The position numbers and the translations under genes were made by a program. 57,211 nt of DNA, from the NCBI RefSeq assembly GCF_016745505.1, contig NZ_JAERUC010000152.1, forward strand, positions 1 to 57,211. The letters run 5' to 3'. The stretch comes from Streptomyces silvae (GTDB lineage: Bacteria; Actinomycetota; Actinomycetes; Streptomycetales; Streptomycetaceae). Below are positions 7,862 to 16,131 of this stretch, one piece after another. Position 1 is the first letter of the stretch. Each line of letters starts with the position of its first letter. Under the pieces are notes generated by a model. It worked only from the letters and a program-made list of their open reading frames with translations. It had not been told where the DNA came from and ran no database searches.

Positions 7862-9016
7862 CTAGTTGCCCTCCTCGGCGAACGATGCCTGGTAGGCGGC
7901 GAACTGGGCGCGCTCCTCGTCGACGAGGGGGTTGCCGTCGGCGTAGGCGTGGTCGAAGATCGCCAGCCGGTCCGGGTCGGGCATGGCCCGCACCGCTTCA
8001 CGCACCCGCTTGCCGAGGGTCTCGCTCTCCTCCTCCAGCGCGGTGAAGTACGCCGCGTCGGCGAGTTCCTGCTTCTCCAGGTATGTACGCAGCCGGAGGA
8101 TCGGGTCCTTGGCCTCCCAGGCCGCCCGCTCCTCGTCCGCCCGGTACTTCGTCGGGTCGTCGGAGGTGGTGTGGGCACCCATCCGGTACGTGAACGCCTC
8201 GACGAGGGTCGGCCCCTCGCCCCGCCGGGCCCGCTCCAGCGCCGAGCGGGTGACGGCCAGGCACGCGAGGACGTCGTTGCCGTCGACCCGTACGCCCGGG
8301 AAGCCGAAGCCCTGCGCGCGCTGGTAGAGCGGCACGCGGGTCTGCTTCTCGGTGGGCTCGGAGATCGCCCACTGGTTGTTCTGGCAGAAGAACACGACGG
8401 GGGCGTTGTAGACGGCGGAGAAGGTGAACGCCTCCGCGACGTCGCCCTGGCTGGAGGCGCCGTCCCCGAAGTACGCGATCACGGCCGAGTCCGCGCCGTC
8501 CTTGGCGACGCCCATGGCGTAGCCGGTGGCGTGCAGGGTCTGCGAGCCGATGACGATCGTGTACAGGTGGAAGTTGTTGGTGTTCGGGTCCCAGCCGCCG
8601 TGGTTCACGCCGCGGAACATCCCGAGCAGATTGGTCGGGTCCACGCCCCGGCACCAGGCGACACCGTGCTCCCGGTAGGTCGGGAAGACGTAGTCGTCGT
8701 CGCGCAGCGCCCGGCCGGAGCCGATCTGCGCGGCCTCCTGGCCCAGCAGCGAGGCCCACAGGCCCAGCTCGCCCTGGCGCTGGAGCGCGGTGGCCTCGGC
8801 GTCGAAGCGGCGGGTCAGGACCATGTCCCGGTAGAGACCGCGGAGCTCGTCCGCGCTCAGGTCGATCTCGAAGTCCGGGTGCTCGACGCGCTCGCCCTCG
8901 GGCGTCAGCAGCTGTACGAGCTGGGGGCCCTCCGGTGCCTTCGCGGGCGTCTTCGCGGCGCTGGTCCGCTTACTGCTGCGTCGCGGTTTGCTCGCGGCAG
9001 TGCTCTCCACGGTCAC
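7862..9016 (-). CDS. bkdA1: Branched-chain 2-oxo acid dehydrogenase E1 alpha, cluster 1
   Basis: 384 residues. The thiamine diphosphate/Mg site is GDGASSQGDVAEA followed by the Asn-rich CQNNQWAISEP, and YRMGAHTTSDDPTKYR is typical of E1 alpha. The first 30 residues are a Lys/Ala/Ser-rich tail. I chose the GTG at 9016 (GGAGGAG seven bases upstream) over the longer open frame, which runs into the regulatory region. It is the first gene of bkdA1-B1-C1, which supplies isobutyryl-, isovaleryl- and 2-methylbutyryl-CoA for branched fatty acids and polyketides. It is divergent from an orphan response regulator. Confidence 0.93.
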   Translation of the reverse strand: MTVESTAASKPRRSSKRTSAAKTPAKAPEGPQLVQLLTPEGERVEHPDFEIDLSADELRGLYRDMVLTRRFDAEATALQRQGELGLWASLLGQEAAQIGSGRALRDDDYVFPTYREHGVAWCRGVDPTNLLGMFRGVNHGGWDPNTNNFHLYTIVIGSQTLHATGYAMGVAKDGADSAVIAYFGDGASSQGDVAEAFTFSAVYNAPVVFFCQNNQWAISEPTEKQTRVPLYQRAQGFGFPGVRVDGNDVLACLAVTRSALERARRGEGPTLVEAFTYRMGAHTTSDDPTKYRADEERAAWEAKDPILRLRTYLEKQELADAAYFTALEEESETLGKRVREAVRAMPDPDRLAIFDHAYADGNPLVDEERAQFAAYQASFAEEGN

Positions 9017-9362
9017 GTGCGTGCTCCTCCGTCGGTCCGGCCCCCGGGATGGCCGGGAACCAGTGCGGCTCGCCTGTGTCCGGACCCGTGCACGGGGTGG
9101 GTGCCACTCGGCCGGGAACAGGCGTGACAGGTGCCCCGGCGAGCGTCCTGTCATACGCACGTTACCCAGTGCACCGCATAACTGCGAAACACCTTGTGAC
9201 CTGCGATTTTGCTTGGATTTCCAAGTAAATCCAGAAAAGCGCGAACTCCCGCTGGTCACAGCACTGGTAACAGCCTGGCAGGCGGCCGGAACAACGGCAC
9301 GTTATCCCGGCCCGGAGTCGCAGGGAAGGGCGGACGACAAAGGAGTGTGTGAGACTTCGAAT
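9017..9362. promoter_or_regulatory. Divergent control region bkdA1 / response regulator with AT-rich inverted repeats
   Basis: This 346-base stretch has no convincing gene. Within it, 9205-9240 is markedly AT-rich for this genome. It holds two overlapping inverted repeats: CTTGG-ATTT-CCAAG (9212-9225) and GGATTT...AAATCC (9215-9232). They are placed to act as an operator for bkdA1 and/or the regulator gene. Which protein binds is not known; BkdR or the response regulator itself are the natural candidates. Confidence 0.5.
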
Positions 9363-10022
9363 GTGCGCGAAGAAGGAAAAATCACGGTATTCCTGCTCGA
9401 TGATCACGAAGTCGTCCGGCGCGGGGTTCACGAGCTGCTCTCAGCCGAGGAGGGCATCGAGGTCGTGGGCGAGGCGGGGACGGCCGCGGACGCGCTCGCA
9501 CGCATCCCGGCGACCCGGCCCGACGTCGCCGTCCTGGACGTGCGGCTGCCGGACGGCAGCGGGGTGGAGGTCTGCCGCGAGGTCCGCTCGAAGGACGAGA
9601 ACATCAAATGCCTGATGCTCACGTCGTACGCCGATGACGAGGCCCTTTTCGACGCGATCATGGCCGGCGCCTCGGGGTACGTCCTGAAGGCCATCCGCGG
9701 CAACGAGCTGATCGGCGCCGTACGCGACGTGGCGGCCGGCAAATCCCTGCTGGACCCCGCGGCCACCGCCCGTGTGCTGGAAAGGCTGCGCGAGGGCAAG
9801 GACAGCAAGGGCGACGACCGTCTCGCCGGGCTGACCGAGCAGGAGCGCAAGATCCTCGACCTGATCGGCGAGGGGCTGACGAACCGGGTGATCGGCGAGC
9901 GGCTGCACCTCGCCGAGAAGACCATCAAGAACTACGTCTCCAGCCTGCTCTCGAAGCTGGGCATGGAGCGGCGTTCGCAGGCGGCGGCGTACGTGGCGAG
10001 GCTGCAGGCCGAGAAGCGCTGA
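9363..10022 (+). CDS. Orphan NarL/FixJ-family response regulator
   Basis: 219 residues. The receiver domain (1-120) has acidic residues D13/D14, phospho-acceptor D59 in VAVLDVRLPDG, T87/S88 and conserved K109. The C-terminal LuxR-type helix-turn-helix (about 155-215) contains LTEQERKILDLIGEGLTNRVI and TIKNYVSSLLSKLGM. The layout is like DevR/DosR. No sensor kinase gene adjoins, so the partner is elsewhere. The start is uncertain: GTG 9363 fits the family N-terminus, but AAAGGAG at 9339-9345 is 17 bases away. The in-frame GTG at 9345 is the alternative. Confidence 0.88.
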   Translation: MREEGKITVFLLDDHEVVRRGVHELLSAEEGIEVVGEAGTAADALARIPATRPDVAVLDVRLPDGSGVEVCREVRSKDENIKCLMLTSYADDEALFDAIMAGASGYVLKAIRGNELIGAVRDVAAGKSLLDPAATARVLERLREGKDSKGDDRLAGLTEQERKILDLIGEGLTNRVIGERLHLAEKTIKNYVSSLLSKLGMERRSQAAAYVARLQAEKR

Positions 10023-10071
10023 GGTCGGGAAGCGCCGAGGACCGGGATCGCCGGCCGCCGGTCGCTGGTCA

Positions 10072-10127
10072 CCGGTAGCCGGCCGTCGGTTGCTCGTCGC
10101 CGGTAGCCGGCCGTCGGTTGCTCGTCG
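10072..10127. repeat. 28-bp tandem direct repeat, two perfect copies
   Basis: A 28-base unit beginning CCGGTAGCCGGCCGTCGG occurs at 10072-10099 and again at 10100-10127, with a degenerate third copy just before (about 10045-10071). It lies between the response regulator and the PNPOx-like gene. The unit contains the palindrome GCCGGC. No function is evident. Confidence 0.8.
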
Positions 10128-10217
10128 CCGGGTGAGCGGGGGCAGGGACTTTGGTCCCCGGCCGGTCGGGGCGGCGGACCCTTACACGGCTCCTACCTCT
10201 GCCGGAGAGTGGAGGGC

Positions 10218-10709
10218 ATGCTTTCTCCCCGCCCCTCCGGCCGCCTGTCCGGGACCGAAGCCGCGCCAGGTTCCGGAATCTTCGGCTCCGTCGGCTCCTC
10301 CGTCACGGACAAGCTCCGGGCCATCGAGCTGCTCGCCAGCGTCCGCTACGGCCGGCTGGCCATGAGCATGCGGGCCCTGCCCTTCCTGGCGGTGGCCCGG
10401 CACCTGGTGGTCGAGGGCCGGGTCGTCCTGCGGATGCACCGGGGGCTCGGCTTCCACGAGTCCTGCGACGGAAGCGTCGTCGCGTACGGGGCGGACAACT
10501 TCAACTCCCCCGCCCCCGACGGCGCGGAGGACCTCTGGTCGGTGCAGTTCACCGGCCCCGCCGAGATCGTGCACCCGGCCTCCGACCAGCGAGAACGCTT
10601 CGGAACCGGCCCGGCCGAGGTGAACGGCGAGCACTTCGATCCGGTGTATCTGCGGCTCGATCCCCACCTCGCCCACATGCACACTCTGGCCTTCGACGCA
10701 AGTCCGTAA
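10218..10709 (+). CDS. Pyridoxamine 5'-phosphate oxidase family (flavin/F420-type split barrel) protein
   Basis: 163 residues from ATG 10218 (GTG 10209 also possible; GGAGGG sits directly before the ATG). The segment VTDKLRAIELLASVRYGRLAMSMRALPFLAVARHLVVEGRVVLR is the typical first beta-barrel strands of the PNPOx-like family, and the rest fits one split barrel. Such proteins bind FMN, F420 or haem and act as small reductases or flavin sequestering proteins. The true cofactor and substrate cannot be told. The first 35 residues are Gly/Ser/Pro-rich and probably disordered. Confidence 0.7.
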   Translation: MLSPRPSGRLSGTEAAPGSGIFGSVGSSVTDKLRAIELLASVRYGRLAMSMRALPFLAVARHLVVEGRVVLRMHRGLGFHESCDGSVVAYGADNFNSPAPDGAEDLWSVQFTGPAEIVHPASDQRERFGTGPAEVNGEHFDPVYLRLDPHLAHMHTLAFDASP

Positions 10710-10734
10710 AACCAGCCACTCAGCGTCACCTAAC

Positions 10735-11790
10735 ATGTGTCGCGTGCTGCGCTCATCTGTGACCCTTCCGCCAGTCCCACCGGTCGGCGAGGTCCTGCGC
10801 CGCTACCCGGACGCCGGTGAACCCCTCGCGTGCGAACCCATCGGCAAGGGCCTGCTCAACCACGGTTACCGCGTGTCCACCACCCGCGGTGCGTACTTCC
10901 TCAAGCACCATCTCGACAAGCACCACCTCGACGACGCCAGTGGCGATCACGCCACGATCGTCCGGCAGCACCGGGCGACCCAGCAGCTGCACTCCCTCGG
11001 TGTGCCGGTGGCCCCGCCGCTCTCGGACACAGAGGGTGACACGGTCACCGTGATCAACGGGCAGCGGTACGCCCTGCACCGCTGGGTGGACGGTCTCCAC
11101 CGGGACGGCACCCAGCTGACCACCTCCCAGTCGCGCCGGCTCGGGGCGCTCCTCGGAGCCGTACACATGGGCCTGGAGCAGGTCATGGAGGCGGACCCGC
11201 CGCCTCCGGTACGGGGGCAGAGCCCCGATCCCGCCGATACGTTCACGCTGATCGACGAGCTGCTGACGGCCGCGCGGCGCATGGGCCCCCGGGACGCGTT
11301 CGACGAGCTCGCCGTGCACCGTCTCGTCGAACGCCGCGCCCTGCTGGAACAGCACGCGCACCGCCGCCCGCCCACGCCCGGGGGCTCGGCCCGGGGCTGG
11401 GTCCACGGCGACTTCCACCCGCTGAATCTGCTCTACCGGGGCGCCGACCCCGTCGCCATCGTCGACTGGGACCGGCTCGGCGTGCAGCCGCGCGCGGAGG
11501 AGGCCGTCCGTGCGGCGGCGATCTTCTTCGTCCGGCCGGACGGCAAGCTGGCGCTGGAGAAGGTGCGGGCGTACGCCCGCGCCTACCGGCGCTCTGCGGG
11601 CGCCGGGGCGGCCGAGCTGGCGGCTGCGGTCCACCGGGTGTGGTGGGAGCGCCTCAACGACTTCTGGATACTGCGCTGGCGCTACCGCCTGCACGACCGC
11701 AGGGCCGACCCGCAGTTCCCTGCGGTGTCGGCCCTGGCGGTGTGGTGGACGCGCGAGTACGAGGCGGTGGGCGAGGCCTTCACGGGGTGA
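10735..11790 (+). CDS. Aminoglycoside phosphotransferase-fold kinase (APH family)
   Basis: 351 residues with the APH/choline-kinase fold. The nucleotide-binding Lys lies in AYFLKHHLD. The Brenner motif WVHGDFHPLNLLYR (catalytic Asp) and the metal site IVDWDRLGVQP follow. Related proteins phosphorylate small hydroxyl compounds such as homoserine, methylthioribose, maltose or fructosamine, so antibiotic resistance should not be assumed. TAACAT just before the ATG resembles a -10 box, so the transcript may be nearly leaderless (GTG 10744 is an alternative start). It is convergent with the kinase gene 14 bases away. Confidence 0.85.
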   Translation: MCRVLRSSVTLPPVPPVGEVLRRYPDAGEPLACEPIGKGLLNHGYRVSTTRGAYFLKHHLDKHHLDDASGDHATIVRQHRATQQLHSLGVPVAPPLSDTEGDTVTVINGQRYALHRWVDGLHRDGTQLTTSQSRRLGALLGAVHMGLEQVMEADPPPPVRGQSPDPADTFTLIDELLTAARRMGPRDAFDELAVHRLVERRALLEQHAHRRPPTPGGSARGWVHGDFHPLNLLYRGADPVAIVDWDRLGVQPRAEEAVRAAAIFFVRPDGKLALEKVRAYARAYRRSAGAGAAELAAAVHRVWWERLNDFWILRWRYRLHDRRADPQFPAVSALAVWWTREYEAVGEAFTG

Positions 11791-11804
11791 GGGCCGGGGC
11801 GCTA

Positions 11805-13385
11805 CTAGCCGGTGGTACCGGTCGGCCCTGCGGCGGTGCCGGCCGCGGCGCCGGCTGCGGCTCCCTCGCTGCCCCCGTTGTTCGCCCCCGGGTCCGTGGG
11901 CTCACCGGTCGGTTCGCCGGTGTCACCCCCGTCGTCGCCCTCGGTCGTGCCGCCGTCGGACGTTCCGCCCGTATCCGGGTCGGAGGACGTCGGCGTGTCC
12001 GTCGGCTCCCGGGTCGGCTCGGTCGGCTCGTTCGTCTGGCTCCACGTGGGTTCGCTGGTGGGCCACGTCTGGCCGCCCGAGGAGTTGTTCGGCTCCTCGG
12101 TCTCCTCGGTCTCCTCGTCCGTCGGCTCCGGTGAGGACGGGGTCGGCGAGGGGGTCACGGAGGTGGAGGGCGATGCCGGTGACTTCTTCTTGCCGCCGTC
12201 GTCGTTCGCCGCCTGGAGGGCGAACGCGACGCCCGCGCCGATGGCGATCAGCGCGAGCAGGACGAACAGCCACATCTTCCCGCGGCCGCCGCCGTTGTGC
12301 TGACCGCCCGCGTACGCCCCGTCGTCGGGGTTCATGGGCGGCAGGATCGGGCCCTGCGAGGTGTCCCCGTGCATGGGGTGACCCATGGCCGCCGTGCTGC
12401 CGCCGATGTTCATCGCGGCCGTGTGGCCGCCGTCGTGCACGTTGACCGGGCCGGTGTTCCACGTGCCGGTGTGCCCGCCCTGGACCTGCAGCATCTGCAG
12501 GCTGTACTGGACGAGGCCGCGCATTTCCTCGGCGCTCTGGAACCGGTCGTCCGGGTCCTTCGCGAGGGAGCGCATGACGAGCCCGTCCAGCTCCGGCGGG
12601 ACTGCCGCGGCGGCCTGGGAGGGCGGCACCGGGATGTCCTGGACGTGCTGGTAGACGACGGAGAGGGGGGTCTCGCCGGTGAACGGGGGCCGCAGGGCGA
12701 GCAGTTCGTAGAGCAGGCAGCCCGTGGCGTACAGGTCGGAACGGTGGTCGACCGCCTTGCCGAGGGCCTGCTCGGGGGAGAGGTACTGGGGTGTGCCCAT
12801 GACCATGCCGGTCTGGGTCATCGTCGACTGGGCGCCGTGCAGCGCGCGGGCGATGCCGAAGTCCATCACCTTGACCGCGCCGGAGTGCGTGATGATCACG
12901 TTCGCCGGCTTGATGTCCCGGTGCACGATGCCGTGCTGGTGGGAGTAGGCCAGGGCTTCGAGGACGCCGGCGACGATGATCAGCGCCTGCTCGGGCGGCG
13001 GGGCCTCGGCCTCGAGCAGCAGATCGCGGATGGTGTTGCCCTCGACGAGCTCCATCACGATGTACGGCACGGTCGAGCCGCCCACGACGTCCTCGCCGGA
13101 GTCGTACACGGCGACGATCGCGTGGTGGTTGAGGCCCGCGACCGACTGTGCCTCACGCGTGAAGCGGGCCTTGGAGACCGGGTCCTCGGCGAGGTCGGAA
13201 CGGAGCAGCTTCACCGCCACCGTGCGCCCCAGACGGACGTCCTCCGCGGCGTAGACCTCGGCCATGCCGCCGCGGCCGAGCCGGTGGGTCATGCGGTAAC
13301 GGCCGTCCCCGACCACACCGCCGACACCCCAGGAGTCGGTGCCATCCGAAACTCCGCCGCCGTTTGCTTCGGATTCGGGTGCCAT
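11805..13385 (-). CDS. Membrane Ser/Thr protein kinase (Hanks type), no PASTA domain
   Basis: 526 residues. The kinase domain (about 30-295) has the glycine loop GRGGMAEVY, Lys59 in VAVK, Glu78, HRDIKPAN (Asp157), DFG 175-177, and the activation segment ending GTPQYLSPEQ. A Gly/His/Met-rich linker leads to one transmembrane segment (371-390). The outer region of about 135 residues is low in complexity and rich in Thr, Pro, Ser, Glu and Gly, so it may span the cell wall or be glycosylated. No sensor domain is recognisable. It is divergent from a second kinase, with a shared upstream region. Confidence 0.92.
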   Translation of the reverse strand: MAPESEANGGGVSDGTDSWGVGGVVGDGRYRMTHRLGRGGMAEVYAAEDVRLGRTVAVKLLRSDLAEDPVSKARFTREAQSVAGLNHHAIVAVYDSGEDVVGGSTVPYIVMELVEGNTIRDLLLEAEAPPPEQALIIVAGVLEALAYSHQHGIVHRDIKPANVIITHSGAVKVMDFGIARALHGAQSTMTQTGMVMGTPQYLSPEQALGKAVDHRSDLYATGCLLYELLALRPPFTGETPLSVVYQHVQDIPVPPSQAAAAVPPELDGLVMRSLAKDPDDRFQSAEEMRGLVQYSLQMLQVQGGHTGTWNTGPVNVHDGGHTAAMNIGGSTAAMGHPMHGDTSQGPILPPMNPDDGAYAGGQHNGGGRGKMWLFVLLALIAIGAGVAFALQAANDDGGKKKSPASPSTSVTPSPTPSSPEPTDEETEETEEPNNSSGGQTWPTSEPTWSQTNEPTEPTREPTDTPTSSDPDTGGTSDGGTTEGDDGGDTGEPTGEPTDPGANNGGSEGAAAGAAAGTAAGPTGTTG

Positions 13386-13679
13386 CAGTCCTCGCCGTCG
13401 TATCTGTCCGCGCGTCCGCGGGTTCTCACGGTGCCTTGCTGCATTGCCACGTCACGCTACAGCCTCTGTGCGACACACCGGTTCCCAGAGTGACGGGCCA
13501 TCCAATCGGCTCGCGCGCCGTCCACGCAAATTCCATGCGCTTCCTGTAACGCTTCCGAGACGCTTCTTGTGCGTAGGGTCACGGAACGGGCACCCGGCTT
13601 GACGTGTCGTACCCCTCGGGCAGACTTGGGCCGTAATAGGGATGATCGCGTCCGTCGGGCGCCTAGGGGGATGCAAGTC
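13386..13679. promoter_or_regulatory. Divergent promoter region between two Ser/Thr kinase genes
   Basis: These 294 bases contain no supported gene. On the plus strand TTGACG (13599-13604), a 16-base spacer and CAGACT (13621-13626) resemble a vegetative promoter for the plus-strand kinase. I see no clear partner promoter for the minus-strand kinase. Confidence 0.4.
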
Positions 13680-15308
13680 ATGAGCCACGACGGGGCACAC
13701 GGCGCACAGGGGCGTTACGCGGGCGGTTCCGTGGCCGGCGGCCGCTACCAGCTGCGCGACCTGCTCGGTGAGGGCGGCATGGCGTCCGTCTACCTCGCGT
13801 ACGACTCCGCCCTGGACCGCCAGGTGGCCATCAAGACGCTGCACACGGAGCTGGGGCGCGAGCAGTCCTTCCGCGAGCGGTTCCGGCGTGAGGCACAGGC
13901 CGTCGCCAAGCTCCAGCACACCAACATCGTCTCGGTGTTCGACACGGGCGAGGACGAGCTCGGCGGCGCGCTGATGCCGTACATCGTCATGGAGTACGTC
14001 GAGGGGCAGCCGCTCGGCTCCGTGCTCCAGTCGGACATCCAGCAGTACGGCGCGATGCCGGCCGAGAAGGCGCTCAAGGTGACGGCCGATGTGCTCGCCG
14101 CCCTGGAGACCAGCCACGAGATGGGCCTGGTCCACCGCGACATCAAGCCCGGCAACGTGATGATGACCAAGCGCGGCGTCGTCAAGGTCATGGACTTCGG
14201 CATCGCCCGTGCCATGCAGTCGGGCGTCACCTCGATGACCCAGACCGGCATGGTCGTCGGCACCCCGCAGTACCTCTCCCCCGAGCAGGCCCTCGGCCGT
14301 GGCGTCGACGCGCGCTCCGACCTGTATTCGGTCGGCATCATGCTCTTCCAGCTGCTCACGGGCCGTATCCCGTTCGACGCGGACTCCCCGCTCGCCATCG
14401 CGTACGCGCATGTGCAGGAGGAGCCGGCCGCCCCGTCCAGCATCAACCGGTCGATCACGCCCGCGATGGACGCCCTCGTCGCCCGCGCGCTGAAAAAGAA
14501 CCCGAACGAGCGCTTCCCGAGCGCCGCGGCGATGCAGGACGAGATCGCACGCGTGCTGAACGCGAGCGGTCCCGCGGGAGCCCCGGTGATCATCGGCGGC
14601 GGCGCCCCGGCGAACAGCGGCTCGGGAGTGGGCTCGGCGGTCTTCCCGCCCGTCGACCAGGCCACCCCGGCCCCGCACAGCGTGCAGACGCCGTACCAGC
14701 CGCACCCGCACCAGCCCGGCCCGTACGGCGCACCGACCCCCGCCCCCACGCCGGGCTACGGCTACCCGCAGGCGCCCCAGCCGTACGGGACCCCGGCACA
14801 CCTGGCGCACCAGACCCCGCCGCCGTACACGATGTCCCCGCAGACGGCGACGGGCACCGCGGGTGGCGGCTCCAAGCGCAACATGCCGGTCATCGTGGGG
14901 TCGATCGTGGTCGCCCTGGTCGCGATCGGCGGTCTCGTCGCCTTCCTGAACATGGACGACGACCCGGGGAACGGCAAGGGCGGCGACCCGGGCTCCAGCG
15001 AGTCCTCCGTCGCCGGCGAGCACAAGCCGCCGGAGCGGAACCGCACGATGGAGACCACGCAGTGCACGGACGCCCGGGAGGACACGGACGACCCGGCCAA
15101 GGTCCAGGCCCCGAACTTCGTCTACAAGGACATCCTCTCCGCGAAGGCGTGCGCCCTGGCCGCAGGCTGGACCGTCAAGGTCATCGAGGTGGAGGGCAAC
15201 ACCTACGCCGAGGACCAGGTCATCGACCAGTTCCCGACCTCGGGCACGGCCGTGGCGGAAGAGGGCGCGCACTTCGAGCTGCGCATCGCCACGGGCGACC
15301 CGGCCTGA
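13680..15308 (+). CDS. Membrane Ser/Thr protein kinase with a single C-terminal PASTA domain
   Basis: 542 residues. The kinase domain has GEGGMASVY, Lys52 in VAIK, HRDIKPGN, DFG and GTPQYLSPEQ. A Pro/Gln/Tyr-rich linker of about 110 residues and one transmembrane helix (NMPVIVGSIVVALVAIGGL) follow. The outer part ends in one PASTA repeat (about 476-540), the module that senses muropeptides or lipid II in PknB. ATG 13680 has AGGGGG at good spacing; the upstream ATG at 13671 is too close to it. This is a PknB paralogue with one PASTA unit instead of four. Confidence 0.92.
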   Translation: MSHDGAHGAQGRYAGGSVAGGRYQLRDLLGEGGMASVYLAYDSALDRQVAIKTLHTELGREQSFRERFRREAQAVAKLQHTNIVSVFDTGEDELGGALMPYIVMEYVEGQPLGSVLQSDIQQYGAMPAEKALKVTADVLAALETSHEMGLVHRDIKPGNVMMTKRGVVKVMDFGIARAMQSGVTSMTQTGMVVGTPQYLSPEQALGRGVDARSDLYSVGIMLFQLLTGRIPFDADSPLAIAYAHVQEEPAAPSSINRSITPAMDALVARALKKNPNERFPSAAAMQDEIARVLNASGPAGAPVIIGGGAPANSGSGVGSAVFPPVDQATPAPHSVQTPYQPHPHQPGPYGAPTPAPTPGYGYPQAPQPYGTPAHLAHQTPPPYTMSPQTATGTAGGGSKRNMPVIVGSIVVALVAIGGLVAFLNMDDDPGNGKGGDPGSSESSVAGEHKPPERNRTMETTQCTDAREDTDDPAKVQAPNFVYKDILSAKACALAAGWTVKVIEVEGNTYAEDQVIDQFPTSGTAVAEEGAHFELRIATGDPA

Positions 15309-15404
15309 CCGGTGGCCTCCGGGACTGATCCCGCGAGCGGCTGAAGTCCGGCCTACGGCCGCACTCGGAATGCCGGACATATCGGGCCGTGTGACTCTGG
15401 TCTC

Positions 15405-15989
15405 ATGCCTCCAGGACTCCCGGCTTCACGGCCGTCACGGTGTGTCGCCTGTCTGGTGATGGCGGTCGGAGTGGCACTCGGACCCCCCGCCTGGGCATCC
15501 GGCGACAGCAGTCCCACCGTGTCCGTACGCGCGGGACATGCGGCGACCGTACGTGCGGGGAATGCGGCGACCGTACGTGCGGGAGATCCGGTGTCCGTAC
15601 ATGCGGGGAATGCGGTCCCGGCGAAGGCCTCGGGCCCCGCTTCTCCCGCCCCTTCCGCCTCCGCGAGCTCGACCGCCGCCGAGTCTCCCCTCGCAGGGCG
15701 GCAGGCCGCTGAGGGGCGGGCGCGGCCGGGGCGGTCGCTGTCGCCCATGGAGGTCGCGGACTCGGAGGCCGCGGCGGACGAGATGCCGCCGGAGCCGGAC
15801 CCCGCGAAGGTCCCGGCGTTCACACCGCCGCCCGAGGCGTTCCCGGAGCCCGGGGAGACGGCCCGGCAGCGAAAGGCGCTGGACGAGCCCGCCCTGAATC
15901 AGGTGCGCGACGTGTCGCTGGGCAGCGGCATCGCCCTGGTGGGGCTGGGCCTGGGGTTCCTGGGGATCCGCATGCGCCGCACGAACTGA
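15405..15989 (+). CDS. Secreted, C-terminally membrane-anchored repeat protein
   Basis: 194 residues, family not recognised. It has a signal peptide (CVACLVMAVGVALGPPAWA), then four 8-residue repeats of the form ATVRAGNA or VSVRAGHA. A Pro/Ala/Ser/Glu-rich middle follows, and the C-terminus has one hydrophobic segment (GSGIALVGLGLGFLGIRM) and a basic end RRTN. The topology suggests a wall-spanning protein held by its C-terminal helix. No sorting motif LPxTG or LAxTG is present. The gene follows the PASTA kinase by 96 bases on the same strand, so co-expression is possible. Confidence 0.65.
   Translation: MPPGLPASRPSRCVACLVMAVGVALGPPAWASGDSSPTVSVRAGHAATVRAGNAATVRAGDPVSVHAGNAVPAKASGPASPAPSASASSTAAESPLAGRQAAEGRARPGRSLSPMEVADSEAAADEMPPEPDPAKVPAFTPPPEAFPEPGETARQRKALDEPALNQVRDVSLGSGIALVGLGLGFLGIRMRRTN
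15519..15614 (+). repeat. 24-bp in-frame tandem repeats (four units)
   Basis: Units at 15519, 15543, 15567 and 15591, each 24 bases, with cores such as GCGACCGTACGTGCGGGGAA. They encode the octapeptide V/A-S/T-V-R/H-A-G-x-A/P in the secreted protein. Units two and three are nearly identical in DNA, which points to recent slippage or duplication. Confidence 0.85.
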
Positions 15990-16052
15990 CCGGCTGCCCG
16001 GGCGGTACCCGATGCCGCGCGGGGTGAGGGCCAGCCGCTGACAGGCGATTCC

Positions 16053-16094
16053 GGTGCCCCCGGGGAAGGTGGATCATGCTTTTCCGGGGGCACC
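16053..16094 (+). terminator. Terminator hairpin upstream of bpa
   Basis: An 11-bp stem, GGTGCCCCCGG (16053-16063) with CCGGGGGCACC (16084-16094), and a 20-base loop lie after the secreted repeat protein gene and before bpa. Confidence 0.55.
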
Positions 16095-16131
16095 ACCGTG
16101 ATGTGCAGCAGGTGTGCGAGACAATGGCGGC

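Noticed and set aside
10045..10130. Possible CRISPR-like repeat
   Set aside because: The copies are directly adjacent with no spacers, only two are perfect, and no cas gene is present.
10735..11790. Antibiotic resistance gene (aminoglycoside phosphotransferase)
   Set aside because: The APH fold is shared by many metabolic kinases, and nothing in the sequence or neighbours indicates an antibiotic substrate.
12452..12464. Another parS-like sequence (GTTCCACGTG)
   Set aside because: Two or more mismatches to the 14-mer and coding context; probably chance.
13452..15380. 642-codon minus-strand frame over the PASTA kinase gene
   Set aside because: Shadow of the plus-strand kinase; low-complexity composition and no motif.
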